A stretch of DNA of 64,000 nt from Pseudomonas palleroniana (GTDB lineage Bacteria > Pseudomonadota > Gammaproteobacteria > Pseudomonadales > Pseudomonadaceae): the NCBI RefSeq assembly GCF_003031675.1, contig NZ_PYWX01000030.1, forward strand, positions 49,330 through 113,329, given 5' to 3'. The position numbers and the translations under genes were made by a program. Positions 18,295 to 26,655 of the stretch are shown piece by piece (positions within the stretch are counted from its first letter, which is position 1; the number at the start of each line of letters is the position of its first letter). Below the pieces are notes generated by a model. That model ran no database searches and was not told the origin of the DNA. It worked only from the letters and a program-made list of their open reading frames with translations.

Positions 18295-19449
18295 ATGTCA
18301 GATCTTGAATTCGCAGCACCCGAAAAAAGCCCGCCGACATTGCGCTTCGAAGGGGGTGAACACACCGCCATCGGCGATGACACCCTGTTGCGCTTCGTCA
18401 AAGGCGCTCCGGCGATTCCCGCCCACCAGGTCGAGTTGCACCTGCCCAACGGCCTCGCACTGACGTATGGCCAAGTGATCGCCCTGGGCGGCGACTTCTA
18501 TGGCATCCCCGGCCAACCCATCAGCGATGGCGCGTCCCCTGCCGACCGTGTGCAACGCTTCACGGCAGCGTTTAACTCGCTGGCCGTGCTGCCGGCCTCA
18601 CGGGAAGAAGCCAAAAAAATTCTCGCGGTGATGCAAAAGGAGATCAACGCGGTCAACCAGGCCATCAAGGACGGCAAGCAACCCCATGAAGCCTATGACG
18701 CTCTGGGTGATACGTTGTCTGAAGAATGGAACCGAATCACCGGCGGCGGCAGTGCGGTTTCGGCGCTGATCCCGCTGGGACGCTACCTGAAACTGGCGGC
18801 GGACAATGCCGATCACTTCGGCGAATGGGCGCTTTCGGCCTATCTGGCGGGGCACACGGCGGCACTTCAACAAGCCGTCGTCGCCCATCAGACCGGTACC
18901 GACCAGGCATTGGAGCTGGCGTATGCCATGAACAGTTTCGCCGATCACTTTTTGACCGACCTGTTCTCCGCCGGCCATTTGCGTGTACCGCGCAAACAAT
19001 TGGCGGCCGTGGTGACGCCGGGCGATCTGGGTTCGCTGATCAGTCGTTTCATGCACGACGAAGACAGCAAATTCGGACTCAACGTACGCAATGCCATGGG
19101 TGATCAGTGGCACGCCTATGGGGACAAACGCTACTTCGATGCGATTGACGCGGCCAATCGCGTACAGGTCAAACGTGCGGTACAGGCTTCAGCGGATGAG
19201 ATCTTCGACACTTTTATCAGCGGGGTCGCGCCCTCTCCGGCCAACTTCAAGGCACCGCTGTATGTGCCGGACCTGAATGCCGCGCAGAACCCGGCGAATA
19301 ACTTCTCGCCGCTGTTCAAGATGGAGGGAGACAAGGTGCTGCGCCGAAAGGACGTGAATGACCTGAACGACAAGCACTGGACGAATGATTGGTGGGGGTG
19401 GAGCACCTACCTGTTGCTCAAGGACTATAAGCCCAACCAACCCGCCTGA
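18295..19449 (+). CDS. Zinc-dependent phospholipase C-like protein
   Basis: A 384-residue protein with the His/Asp pattern of the zinc-dependent phospholipase C / S1-P1 nuclease fold: GGEHTAIGDD (His23), NADHFGEWALSAYLAGH (His174, His187) and FADHFLTDLFSAGHLRVPR (Asp217, His218, Asp222, His228), plus LTYGQVIALGGDFYGIPG (about residues 56-73), typical of bacterial members. It would hydrolyse phospholipid head groups; substrate unproven. No signal peptide is visible, so it is either cytoplasmic or released by lysis or a non-Sec route. GCAAGGAG precedes the ATG. A LexA-type box lies 40 bases upstream. The gene separates the galactarate operon from its probable regulator. Confidence 0.75.
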   Translation: MSDLEFAAPEKSPPTLRFEGGEHTAIGDDTLLRFVKGAPAIPAHQVELHLPNGLALTYGQVIALGGDFYGIPGQPISDGASPADRVQRFTAAFNSLAVLPASREEAKKILAVMQKEINAVNQAIKDGKQPHEAYDALGDTLSEEWNRITGGGSAVSALIPLGRYLKLAADNADHFGEWALSAYLAGHTAALQQAVVAHQTGTDQALELAYAMNSFADHFLTDLFSAGHLRVPRKQLAAVVTPGDLGSLISRFMHDEDSKFGLNVRNAMGDQWHAYGDKRYFDAIDAANRVQVKRAVQASADEIFDTFISGVAPSPANFKAPLYVPDLNAAQNPANNFSPLFKMEGDKVLRRKDVNDLNDKHWTNDWWGWSTYLLLKDYKPNQPA

Positions 19450-19452
19450 CCC

Positions 19453-20202
19453 TTAACCGCGCTGCGCCTGCGCCTCTTCATGGGCATGGCGCAGCCGTTC
19501 CCGGCTGTTGGTCAGATGCAGCCGCATGGCCGCCCGCGCCGCATCCGAATCCTGCCGCGCAATCGCTTCATAGATTTCTTCGTGCTCACGACTCAAGCGG
19601 CTCATATAGTGCTGCTGGTCATCATGGGCCAGGCGCGCCGAATTCAACCGTGTGCGCGGAATGATGCTGGTGCCCAGGTGGGTCATGATGTCGGTGAAGT
19701 AACGGTTGCCGGTAGACAGCGCAATTTCCAGGTGGAATGCAAAGTCGGACGCCACCGCATCACCGGCATGAGCCGCGCTCTCATTCAAGGCGTCGAGGGC
19801 GGCGCGCATGGCTGCCAACTGCTCATCACTGCGACGTAGCGCCGCCAGGCCGGCAGACTCCACCTCCAGGCTGATGCGCAGCTCCAGGATCGCCAGCACA
19901 TCACGCAAGGTCACGACCGTGGCCGGGTCAATCCGAAAGCCGCTGGGGCTTGGCGTGTCCAATACGAAAGTGCCGATGCCGTGACGGGTTTCCACCTGCC
20001 CTGCGGCCTGCAATCGCGAGATCGCTTCGCGCACGACCGTGCGACTGACCCCGTGGGCATCCATGATCGCCGACTCGGTGGGCAATTTATCACCGCGCTT
20101 GAGCTGGCCGTCGCGAATCTGCTCGGACAACACCGTGACCAGTTCCTGGGCAAGGCTGCGGCGCTTGCGGGGAAGACGAGGGGCGGCGTGGGCGTTATCC
20201 AT
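19453..20202 (-). CDS. GntR-family (FadR/FCD subfamily) transcriptional regulator, probable galactarate regulator
   Basis: A 249-residue regulator: N-terminal winged helix (residues 15-82, LAQELVTVLSEQIRDGQLKRGDKLPTE cut at 20 here only in naming, then VSRTVVREAISRLQAAG and VETRHGIGTFVLD) and a C-terminal helical FCD ligand domain (about 98-235) with the metal/ligand residues in DFAFHLEIALSTGN and SREHEEIYEAIARQD, HLTNSRERL. FCD proteins typically sense sugar acids. It is transcribed leftward and ends just past the phospholipase-like gene. Control of kdgD-garD is inferred from proximity and the shared TTGTACGAT element. Confidence 0.9.
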   Translation of the reverse strand: MDNAHAAPRLPRKRRSLAQELVTVLSEQIRDGQLKRGDKLPTESAIMDAHGVSRTVVREAISRLQAAGQVETRHGIGTFVLDTPSPSGFRIDPATVVTLRDVLAILELRISLEVESAGLAALRRSDEQLAAMRAALDALNESAAHAGDAVASDFAFHLEIALSTGNRYFTDIMTHLGTSIIPRTRLNSARLAHDDQQHYMSRLSREHEEIYEAIARQDSDAARAAMRLHLTNSRERLRHAHEEAQAQRG

Positions 20203-20253
20203 GATGAATCATCTTTTTCGGCGAACTTGAGCACGCATCATAGCCCATGGCGG

Positions 20254-20264
20254 TTGTACGATCA
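20254..20264 (+). promoter_or_regulatory. Possible autoregulatory half-site of the GntR regulator
   Basis: TTGTACGATCA repeats the left half of the candidate operator upstream of kdgD (TTGTACGATGA). It lies 52 bases ahead of the regulator start codon. The second half is poorly conserved, so this is only suggestive. Confidence 0.35.
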
Positions 20265-20300
20265 CCGTCCTGTCGCGACTTTCATCTTTATCATCCGCGC

Positions 20301-20332
20301 AAAAAAAATGCCCCGAACCAGGTCGAGGCATT
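20301..20332 (-). terminator. Intrinsic terminator of sspAB
   Basis: Leftward strand: ATGCCTCGA-CCTGG-TTCGGGGCAT (9 pairs, one G-T) followed by TTTTTTTT. It is 29 bases past the sspB stop, a textbook intrinsic terminator. Confidence 0.85.
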
Positions 20333-20360
20333 TTCCAGGCAGACCTCAAGGGTCAACCCA

Positions 20361-20780
20361 TTACTTCACCACTTTCAGACTCGGCCGGCCGCTAGGGCGC
20401 GGTGGCTCGGTATCCGGTGGTGGCACATCATCGCCATCTTCGCCTTCGATCGATTCGTCATCTGCGAGAGACGACTCCAGATCAAACACCATGCCCTGGC
20501 CATTTTCCCGGGCGTAAATCCCGAGGATGGCACCAATAGGCACGTACAGCGTATGTGGCACGCCGCCGAAACGCCCTTCGAAGCTGACTGCCTCGTTGTC
20601 CATGTGCAGGTGGCGCACGGCGCTGGGTGATACGTTCAGGACGATCTGCCCGTCACTGGCAAAACCCTGCGGTACCTGAACCGCAGGAAACTCGGAATTG
20701 ACCAGCATGTGCGGGGTGCAATCGTTGTCCACAATCCACTCATAGAGCGCGCGGACCAGGTAGGGTCGACTGGAGTTCAT
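20361..20780 (-). CDS. sspB: ClpXP protease specificity-enhancing factor SspB
   Basis: A 139-residue adaptor that binds ssrA-tagged proteins and delivers them to ClpXP. Seen: the conserved start RPYLVRALYEWIVDNDCTPH, peptide-binding core NVSPSAVRHLHMDNE and FGGVPHTLYVPIGAILGIYAREN, then an acidic, Pro-rich flexible linker and the C-terminal ClpX-docking tail RPSLKVVK. 17 bases after sspA. Confidence 0.97.
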   Translation of the reverse strand: MNSSRPYLVRALYEWIVDNDCTPHMLVNSEFPAVQVPQGFASDGQIVLNVSPSAVRHLHMDNEAVSFEGRFGGVPHTLYVPIGAILGIYARENGQGMVFDLESSLADDESIEGEDGDDVPPPDTEPPRPSGRPSLKVVK

Positions 20781-20797
20781 CAGCGGCTCCTTAAGCC

Positions 20798-21415
20798 TTA
20801 GCGCATATCGCGTTCGGCACCAGACAGACTCGCCTGGAAAGCCTCACGCGCAAACTGGCGCTCCATGTAATCAAGCAACGGCTTGGCCGGCCGCGGCAGT
20901 TCGATACCGAGAATCGGCAAGCGCCAGAGTATCGGTAATAGGCAGCAATCCACCAAGCTTTGTTCCTCACTGAGGAAAAAAGGTTTATCGGCGAACAACG
21001 GAGAAACACCGGTCAGGCTCTCGCGCAATTCCTTACGCGCCTGCACCCGAGCGGCTTCTTTGGTACGCGAATCCAGAATCAGATCCACCAACCCGCACCA
21101 GTCACGCTGGATCCGATGGATCAGCAGGCGGCTGTTGGCACGCGCCACCGGGTACACCGGCAGCAAAGGGGGATGCGGGTAACGCTCATCCAGGTATTCC
21201 ATCACCACAGTCGACTCCCACAACGCCAAGTCACGATCGACCAGAGTGGGCAAGCTGCCGTAGGGGTTCACTTCGATCAGCTTCGGCGGCTGACGGCCCG
21301 CCTCCACACTGATGATCTCTGCGCTGACACCCTTCTCGGCGAGCACGATACGTACTCGGTGGGAATAGTGGTCGGCGGGGTCGGAGTAACAGGCCAACCG
21401 ATTGGTCACGCCCAT
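20798..21415 (-). CDS. sspA: Stringent starvation protein A
   Basis: A 205-residue GST-fold protein that binds RNA polymerase. In pseudomonads it influences virulence and stress genes. Seen: N-terminal thioredoxin-like region [45 protein letters not shown] (cis-Pro loop), and the conserved surface [14 protein letters not shown]. No catalytic GST residue is evident, as in the family. It lies downstream of petABC, behind a large terminator-like hairpin. Confidence 0.97.
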   Translation of the reverse strand: MGVTNRLACYSDPADHYSHRVRIVLAEKGVSAEIISVEAGRQPPKLIEVNPYGSLPTLVDRDLALWESTVVMEYLDERYPHPPLLPVYPVARANSRLLIHRIQRDWCGLVDLILDSRTKEAARVQARKELRESLTGVSPLFADKPFFLSEEQSLVDCCLLPILWRLPILGIELPRPAKPLLDYMERQFAREAFQASLSGAERDMR

Positions 21416-21451
21416 GGCGGTCCTCCTCGCTTGTTGAAATTATCGAAAGCT

Positions 21452-21536
21452 CAAAAACGAGCGCGCCCAGTGAGCATCTCCGTAACGTCCGGTTCAACCA
21501 GACTGCTACATGTTCAGAGATGCCGCTGGGCGCGCA
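21452..21536 (-). terminator. Long-stem terminator/attenuator between petC and sspA
   Basis: Arms 21461-21480 (GCGCGCCCAGTGAGCATCTC) and 21517-21535 (GAGATGCCGCTGGGCGCGC) pair over about 17 bases with a small internal mismatch and a 36-base loop. On the leftward transcript TCGTTTTTG follows. It would end most petABC transcripts before sspA. Confidence 0.7.
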
Positions 21537-21564
21537 AGATTAACAGCAATTGCTTACGGTTGGA

Positions 21565-22344
21565 TCAATGCACATCCTTCCAGTATTCGCGCTTGAGCAG
21601 ATAAGCGAATACAAAGAAGAAAGCCAGGTACAGCAATACATAGGTACCAATACGCTGGTGCTGCAGTTTGACCGGGTTGGCCGAGTAGGCCAGGAAGGTC
21701 ACCAGGTTCTTGACCTTCTCGTCGAACTGCTCTTCATTCAGCGTACCGGTCTTGGGCACGATGGTCAGTTGATCGCACGCTTCGTGGGTCAACGGCGTAC
21801 CGGTCAACGGATCATATTGCTTCTTGCCGTCTTCAACGACCTGAACCTGCTTGCATCCTACCACTTGCCGGCCCTGCAGGCTTACCAGAACGTTAGGCAT
21901 GCCGACGTTCGGGAACACCTTGTTGTTCACCCCCCAAGGGCGCGCCGGATCTTCGTAGAAAGATCTCAGGTAGCCATACAGCCAGTCAGTCCCACGCACG
22001 CGGGCCACCAGGGTCAGATCGGGCGGTGCCGCACCGAACCAGGCCTTGGCGTCCGCCGGCTGCATGCCGATGTTCATATGGTCGCCAATCTTGGCGCCAG
22101 TGAATACCAGCTTGTCGAGCATCACTTCGTGAGGAATGCCCAGGTCGTCGGCGACGCGCTCGTACCGCTGGAACTTGGCGCTGTGGCAACCCATGCAGTA
22201 GTTGGCGAACGTGCGTGCGCCGTCTTGCATGGCAGCCTTATCGGACACGTCGATATCGACTTTTTCCAGCTCAGGACCATGTTCGGCCGCGAAGGACAGG
22301 AGCGGCAGCGCCGCAAGCATCAAAGCAACGAATAACTTTTTCAT
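21565..22344 (-). CDS. petC: Ubiquinol-cytochrome c reductase, cytochrome c1
   Basis: A 259-residue haem subunit of the bc1 complex, passing electrons from the Rieske centre to cytochrome c. Seen: Sec signal (MKKLFVALMLAALPLLSFA), haem-binding CMGCH (about residues 50-54), the axial-Met region GMPNVLV, and a C-terminal membrane anchor (about 233-252, GTYVLLYLAFFFVFAYLLKR). The start ATG shares one base with the cytochrome b stop. Last gene of petABC. Confidence 0.98.
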   Translation of the reverse strand: MKKLFVALMLAALPLLSFAAEHGPELEKVDIDVSDKAAMQDGARTFANYCMGCHSAKFQRYERVADDLGIPHEVMLDKLVFTGAKIGDHMNIGMQPADAKAWFGAAPPDLTLVARVRGTDWLYGYLRSFYEDPARPWGVNNKVFPNVGMPNVLVSLQGRQVVGCKQVQVVEDGKKQYDPLTGTPLTHEACDQLTIVPKTGTLNEEQFDEKVKNLVTFLAYSANPVKLQHQRIGTYVLLYLAFFFVFAYLLKREYWKDVH

Positions 22345-23555
22345 CAGCCAGTCACCCTTTCCGGAACCGGTTTGGTCTTCTCGAGCCGGGTGTAGAACGG
22401 CATCAGAATGAAGTAGGCGAAGTACAGGAAGGTGCAGATCTGCGACAGCAGCGTACGCTCGGGGGTTGGCGCCAATACGCCGAGTACGCCCAGAATCACG
22501 AACGCGATGCAGAATATCCACAGCCAGATTTTGCTCAGCCAGCCTTTGTAGCGCATGGACTTGACCGGGCTTCGGTCCAGCCAGGGCAGCACGAATAGCA
22601 GGGCGATCGAAGCCCCCATCGCCATGACACCCATCAGTTTGTCGGGGATCGCCCGCAAGATGGCGTAGAACGGCGTGAAGTACCAGACCGGGGCAATATG
22701 CTCAGGCGTCTTGAAGGCGTTGGCCTGTTCGAAGTTGGGTTTCTCCAGGAAATAACCGCCCATCTCCGGGAAAAAGAACACGATCGAGCAGAAGATAAAC
22801 AGGAAGACGACCACACCGACAATATCTTTTACCGTGTAGTACGGATGGAATGGAATGCCGTCCAGCGGTACGCCATTTTCGTCTTTGTGCTTCTTGATAT
22901 CCACGCCATCGGGGTTGTTGGAGCCCACTTCGTGCAGCGCCAGGATGTGCAGTACTACCAGGCCGAGAATCACAATCGGCAGGGCTACGACGTGCAGAGC
23001 AAAGAAGCGGTTCAGGGTGATGCCGGAGATCAGGTAGTCACCACGAATCCACTGGGTCAGGTCGTTACCGATCACCGGGATCGCGCCGAACAACGAGATG
23101 ATCACCTGGGCTCCCCAGTACGACATCTGGCCCCAAGGCAGCAAGTAACCCATGAAGGCTTCGGCCATCAGCGCCAGATAGATCAGCATGCCGAAGACCC
23201 AGACCAGTTCGCGGGGTTTCTGGTACGAACCGTAGAGCAGGCCACGGAACATATGCAGGTAGACAACGATGAAGAACGCCGATGCGCCGGTGGAGTGCAG
23301 CAGGCGCAGGATCGAGCCGTACTCGACGTCGCGCATGATGTACTCGACGGAGGCGAACGCCTCTTCCGCCGACGGGGTGTAGCTCATCGTCAGCCAGACG
23401 CCGGTGACGATCTGGTTGACCAGCACCAGCAGCGCCAGGGAACCGAAGAAGTAGAAGAAGTTGAAGTTTTTTGGTGCGTAATATTTGCTGAGATGGTCTT
23501 CCCACATTTTAGTCGCGGGGAAGCGTGCATCCACCCAATCCATGAACTTGCTCAT
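22344..23555 (-). CDS. petB: Ubiquinol-cytochrome c reductase, cytochrome b
   Basis: A 403-residue inner-membrane subunit with eight or nine helices, holding both b haems and both quinone sites. The four haem-ligand histidines are visible in LLRLLHSTGASAFF plus VVYLHMFRGLLYGSY, and RFFALHVVALP plus LVVLHILALHEVGS. The Qo motif reads PVWY (IAPVWYFTPFYAIL) rather than mitochondrial PEWY, as is common in gamma-proteobacteria. Stop and start overlaps of one base on both sides tie it to petA and petC. Confidence 0.99.
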   Translation of the reverse strand: MSKFMDWVDARFPATKMWEDHLSKYYAPKNFNFFYFFGSLALLVLVNQIVTGVWLTMSYTPSAEEAFASVEYIMRDVEYGSILRLLHSTGASAFFIVVYLHMFRGLLYGSYQKPRELVWVFGMLIYLALMAEAFMGYLLPWGQMSYWGAQVIISLFGAIPVIGNDLTQWIRGDYLISGITLNRFFALHVVALPIVILGLVVLHILALHEVGSNNPDGVDIKKHKDENGVPLDGIPFHPYYTVKDIVGVVVFLFIFCSIVFFFPEMGGYFLEKPNFEQANAFKTPEHIAPVWYFTPFYAILRAIPDKLMGVMAMGASIALLFVLPWLDRSPVKSMRYKGWLSKIWLWIFCIAFVILGVLGVLAPTPERTLLSQICTFLYFAYFILMPFYTRLEKTKPVPERVTG

Positions 23556-24151
23556 CAGGCTTTCTCCCCTTGGTCGACACCAATGACAATGACACTGTCA
23601 GTCTCGTAGTGATGGGGCGGAACCGGCAGGTTCAAGGGTGCGGGTTGTGCCTTGTAGACGCGACCGGCCAGGTCGTAGTGAGAGCCGTGGCAAGGGCAGA
23701 AGTAGCCACCTACCCAGTCTTTGCCAAGGTCGGCGGGAGCAACTTCAGGACGGAAAGTAGGCGAGCAGCCCAGGTGGGTGCAGATACCGATCAGCAGCAG
23801 GATTTCTGGCTTGATCGAACGGATTTCCTTATCGACGTAAGCGGGTTGGTCGGAATTCTTCGAGTCGGGGTCAGACAGTTGACCTTCGATTTTCTTCAGA
23901 TTCCCCAGGATTTCCTCGGTACGACGAACGATGAATACTGGCTGACCGCGCCACTCAGCAATCATTTGCTGGCCTGGGTCGATCTTGCTGACATTCACCT
24001 TCACCGGTGCACCTGCGGCTTTCGCCTTGGCACTGGGAAACCATGACCCCACGAACGGGACCGCAGCCCCCACCGCTCCTGCAGCACCCACCACGGATGT
24101 GGCTGCTACCAAGAAGCGACGCCGGCCTGCATTCACGCCGTCATTGCTCAT
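23555..24151 (-). CDS. petA: Ubiquinol-cytochrome c reductase, Rieske iron-sulfur subunit
   Basis: A 198-residue protein with a twin-arginine signal-anchor (GRRRFLVAATSVVGAAG), the hinge (SAKAKAAG), and the [2Fe-2S] motifs CTHLGC (about 123-128) and CPCHGSHYD (about 151-159), which supply two Cys and two His ligands. It takes electrons from ubiquinol to cytochrome c1. First gene of petABC. Confidence 0.99.
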   Translation of the reverse strand: MSNDGVNAGRRRFLVAATSVVGAAGAVGAAVPFVGSWFPSAKAKAAGAPVKVNVSKIDPGQQMIAEWRGQPVFIVRRTEEILGNLKKIEGQLSDPDSKNSDQPAYVDKEIRSIKPEILLLIGICTHLGCSPTFRPEVAPADLGKDWVGGYFCPCHGSHYDLAGRVYKAQPAPLNLPVPPHHYETDSVIVIGVDQGEKA

Positions 24152-24246
24152 TCAGTCCTCTCCCATCAGCTTTTTGGCCTGTTAAATCAGGCGTCTACTA
24201 AGTGTTGAATCTTTACTTATAAAAATTTTGACGGATGGTAATGAAA

Positions 24247-24324
24247 AGCCCCACGTATGACAAGGGAATTGCCCGGGGCTCCCTCTCCAAGCCTTGTAGT
24301 ATAGGGGGTCTACGGATGTGGCAA
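24247..24324 (-). promoter_or_regulatory. Candidate petABC promoter and leader hairpin
   Basis: Leftward: TTGCCA (24319-24324), 15 bases, TATACT (24298-24303), predicted start near 24291. The leader then holds AGCCCC/GGGGCT arms (24247-24252, 24275-24280) followed by TTTTC, a terminator-like fold about 96 bases before the petA ATG. It could attenuate the operon. Short spacing makes the promoter uncertain. Confidence 0.4.
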
Positions 24325-24362
24325 GTTGTCACGGTAAAATTTCTGCATAAATCGCAGGCAAT

Positions 24363-24395
24363 AAAAAACGCCCAGCTCCGTGAGGAGACTGGGCG
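24363..24395 (-). terminator. Intrinsic terminator of rplM-rpsI
   Basis: Arms CGCCCAGCTCC (24369-24379) and GGAG-A-CTGGGCG (24384-24395), loop 4 with one bulge. On the leftward strand the hairpin is followed by TTTTTTAT. It is about 23 bases past the rpsI stop. Confidence 0.85.
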
Positions 24396-24417
24396 CTTTT
24401 GTGGAACGTAAAGCGAA

Positions 24418-24810
24418 TTAACGCTTCGAGTACTGCGGACGCTTACGCGCTTTACGCAGACCGACTTTCTTACGTTCAACTTCACGGGCATCGCGAGTAA
24501 CGAAGCCAGCTTTGCGCAGAGCGCTACGCAGGGTTTCGTCGTAGCTCATCAGAGCGCGAGTGATGCCGTGGCGGATTGCGCCAGCTTGACCACTTACACC
24601 GCCACCGATAACGGTGACGTAGATGTCGAACTTTTCAACGGTCTCGGTCAGTTCCAGCGGCTGACGAACTACCATGCGGGCAGTTTCGCGGCCGAAGAAG
24701 TTGTCCAGGGAGCGGTTGTTGATCGAGATGTTACCAGTGCCCGGACGCAGGAAAACGCGTGCGGTTGCGGTTTTGCGACGGCCAGTGCCGTAATTTTGAG
24801 TCGCCGACAT
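24418..24810 (-). CDS. rpsI: 30S ribosomal protein S9
   Basis: A 130-residue small-subunit protein whose C-terminal tail contacts the P-site tRNA anticodon. Seen: [18 protein letters not shown] near the start, [19 protein letters not shown] in the middle, and the basic tail [10 protein letters not shown]. Exactly the family length. 14 bases downstream of rplM. Confidence 0.99.
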   Translation of the reverse strand: MSATQNYGTGRRKTATARVFLRPGTGNISINNRSLDNFFGRETARMVVRQPLELTETVEKFDIYVTVIGGGVSGQAGAIRHGITRALMSYDETLRSALRKAGFVTRDAREVERKKVGLRKARKRPQYSKR

Positions 24811-24824
24811 AATGAACTATTCCG

Positions 24825-25253
24825 TTAAAACTTCAGTTCTTGGGGCTGCTGAGCAGCATGAGGGTGAGCTGCGCCCGCATAGACTTTCAGCTTGCGAAAC
24901 ATATCGCGACCCAGTGGGCCCTTCGGCAGCATGCCTTTGACCGCGATTTCGATCGGGGCTTCAGGCTTCTTGGAAATCAGGCCTTCGAAGTTGGAAGACT
25001 TGATACCGCCTGGGAAACCGGAGTGACGGTAGTACATTTTGTCGCTTGCTTTGTTGCCGGTTACACGAACCTGCTCAGCGTTGATGATCACGATGTAGTC
25101 ACCGGTATCAACGTGCGGGGTGTACTCAGGCTTGTGCTTGCCACGCAGACGGCTGGCGACTTCAGTGGCCAGACGACCCAGGGTCTGACCAGCGGCGTCG
25201 ACGACAAACCAGTCGCGCTGAACTGTTTCCGGTTTTGCAGTAAAAGTTGTCAT
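24825..25253 (-). CDS. rplM: 50S ribosomal protein L13
   Basis: A 142-residue early-assembly large-subunit protein. Seen: [54 protein letters not shown], and [21 protein letters not shown] with the C-terminal [11 protein letters not shown]. First gene of rplM-rpsI. A short leader hairpin (25273-25294) lies upstream. Confidence 0.99.
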   Translation of the reverse strand: MTTFTAKPETVQRDWFVVDAAGQTLGRLATEVASRLRGKHKPEYTPHVDTGDYIVIINAEQVRVTGNKASDKMYYRHSGFPGGIKSSNFEGLISKKPEAPIEIAVKGMLPKGPLGRDMFRKLKVYAGAAHPHAAQQPQELKF

Positions 25254-25501
25254 TCTTTAATAGCCTCAGGGGCCGCCTGTAAATTAGACGGCGGATCTTA
25301 CTGAATAGTGCGTACTTTGACAAGGTCAAAGGCAGCCGGATACAGACGCTATCGGGGGCTCGGGTCGGCGCGTCCGTTCAACGGCAAGATTCTTCGGCAG
25401 GCGGCGCATCACTTCCACTGCAGAAAGAGGTGGGCAATTATGCAGATTGCGAAAAAAAATTCAACCTGCTTTTATGATTGTTTTCCCTGAAGGAGTACCC
25501 G

Positions 25502-26542
25502 ATGGATTATCGACAGCTGGGCCGTACGGATCTGAACGTGAGCGCGATAGCCTTGGGCACCATGACCTGGGGCGAGCAGAACAGCGAGGCAGAGGCCTTT
25601 GCGCAGATCGAACGAGCCAAGGCCGCGGGGATCAACTTCCTCGATACGGCCGAGATGTACCCGGTGCCACCCAAGGCCGACACCTACGCCACCACCGAGC
25701 GTTACATCGGCAACTACTTCAAGAGTCGCGGCGACCGGGCTGACTGGATCCTGGCCAGCAAGATCGCCGGCCCCGGCAACACCATCGACTACATCCGCGA
25801 CGGCCACCTGCGCCACAACCGCAAGCACATCGCCCTGGCGCTGGATGCCAGCCTCAAGCGCCTGCAGACCGACTGGATCGACCTCTACCAGTTGCACTGG
25901 CCGGAACGCAGCACCAATTTCTTCGGCCAACTGAGCTACAAGCACAAGGACGAAGACGACCTCACCCCCCTTGAGGAAACCCTCGAGGCACTGGACGAAC
26001 AGGTGAAGGCCGGCAAGATCCGCCACATCGGCCTGTCCAACGAAACCCCGTGGGGCACCATGAAGTTCCTGGCCCTGGCCGAAGCGCGCGGCTGGAGCCG
26101 TGCGGTGTCGATCCAGAACCCCTACAACCTGCTCAACCGCAGCTTCGAAGTGGGCTTGGCCGAAGTCGCCATTCGCGAACAGTGCGGCCTGCTGGCCTAC
26201 TCGCCCCTGGCCTTCGGCATGCTCAGCGGCAAGTACGAAGGCGGGGCACGCCCGGCAAAGGCACGCCTGACCGAGTACAGCCGTTTCAGCCGCTACTTCA
26301 ACCCGCAGTCGGAGGCGGCGTGCAGCCGTTATGTGGCCCTGGCGCGCGAGCATGGCCTGGACCCGGCGCAGATGGCGCTGGCGTTCGTGACACAGCAGCC
26401 GTTCGTGACCAGCAACATCATCGGGGCTACGTCGCTGGAGCAACTGGACAGCAACATCGCCAGTGCTGACCTGAAGCTGTCCAAAGAGGTGTTGGAAGGG
26501 ATAGAGGCGATTCAGAAGGATCATCCGAATCCTGCGCCTTGA
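25502..26542 (+). CDS. NADP(H)-dependent aldo/keto reductase (Tas-like)
   Basis: A 346-residue TIM-barrel oxidoreductase close to E. coli Tas. The catalytic tetrad is present: Asp and Tyr in FLDTAEMYPVP, Lys in ILASKIAGP and His in LYQLHWPERS. The NADP-binding stretch near the C-terminus is NIIGATSLEQLDSNI. AAGGAG precedes ATG 25502. Monocistronic: divergent from rplM and followed by a REP pair. Physiological substrate unknown. Confidence 0.93.
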   Translation: MDYRQLGRTDLNVSAIALGTMTWGEQNSEAEAFAQIERAKAAGINFLDTAEMYPVPPKADTYATTERYIGNYFKSRGDRADWILASKIAGPGNTIDYIRDGHLRHNRKHIALALDASLKRLQTDWIDLYQLHWPERSTNFFGQLSYKHKDEDDLTPLEETLEALDEQVKAGKIRHIGLSNETPWGTMKFLALAEARGWSRAVSIQNPYNLLNRSFEVGLAEVAIREQCGLLAYSPLAFGMLSGKYEGGARPAKARLTEYSRFSRYFNPQSEAACSRYVALAREHGLDPAQMALAFVTQQPFVTSNIIGATSLEQLDSNIASADLKLSKEVLEGIEAIQKDHPNPAP

Positions 26543-26555
26543 TTGACCTTTAGAC

Positions 26556-26634
26556 TGCTATCGGGAGCAAGCCCCCTCCCCCATTTTGATCTGTGAATAC
26601 ATTCAAATGTGGGAGGGGGCTTGCTCCCGATGGG
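26556..26634 (+). repeat. REP pair (BIME), GCTTGCTCCCGAT subtype
   Basis: TATCGGGAGCAAGCCCCCTC (26560-26579) and GGGAGGGGGCTTGCTCCCGA (26611-26630) are inverted copies separated by about 30 bases. The pair lies between the convergent aldo/keto reductase and acyl-CoA dehydrogenase genes, where the hairpins could act as bidirectional end points. Confidence 0.9.
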
Positions 26635-26655
26635 GCCCTCAACGACGCCCCCCCC

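Noticed and set aside
20203..20360. Riboswitch upstream of the GntR gene
   Set aside because: The only strong fold is the sspB terminator; nothing resembling a known ligand-binding RNA was seen.
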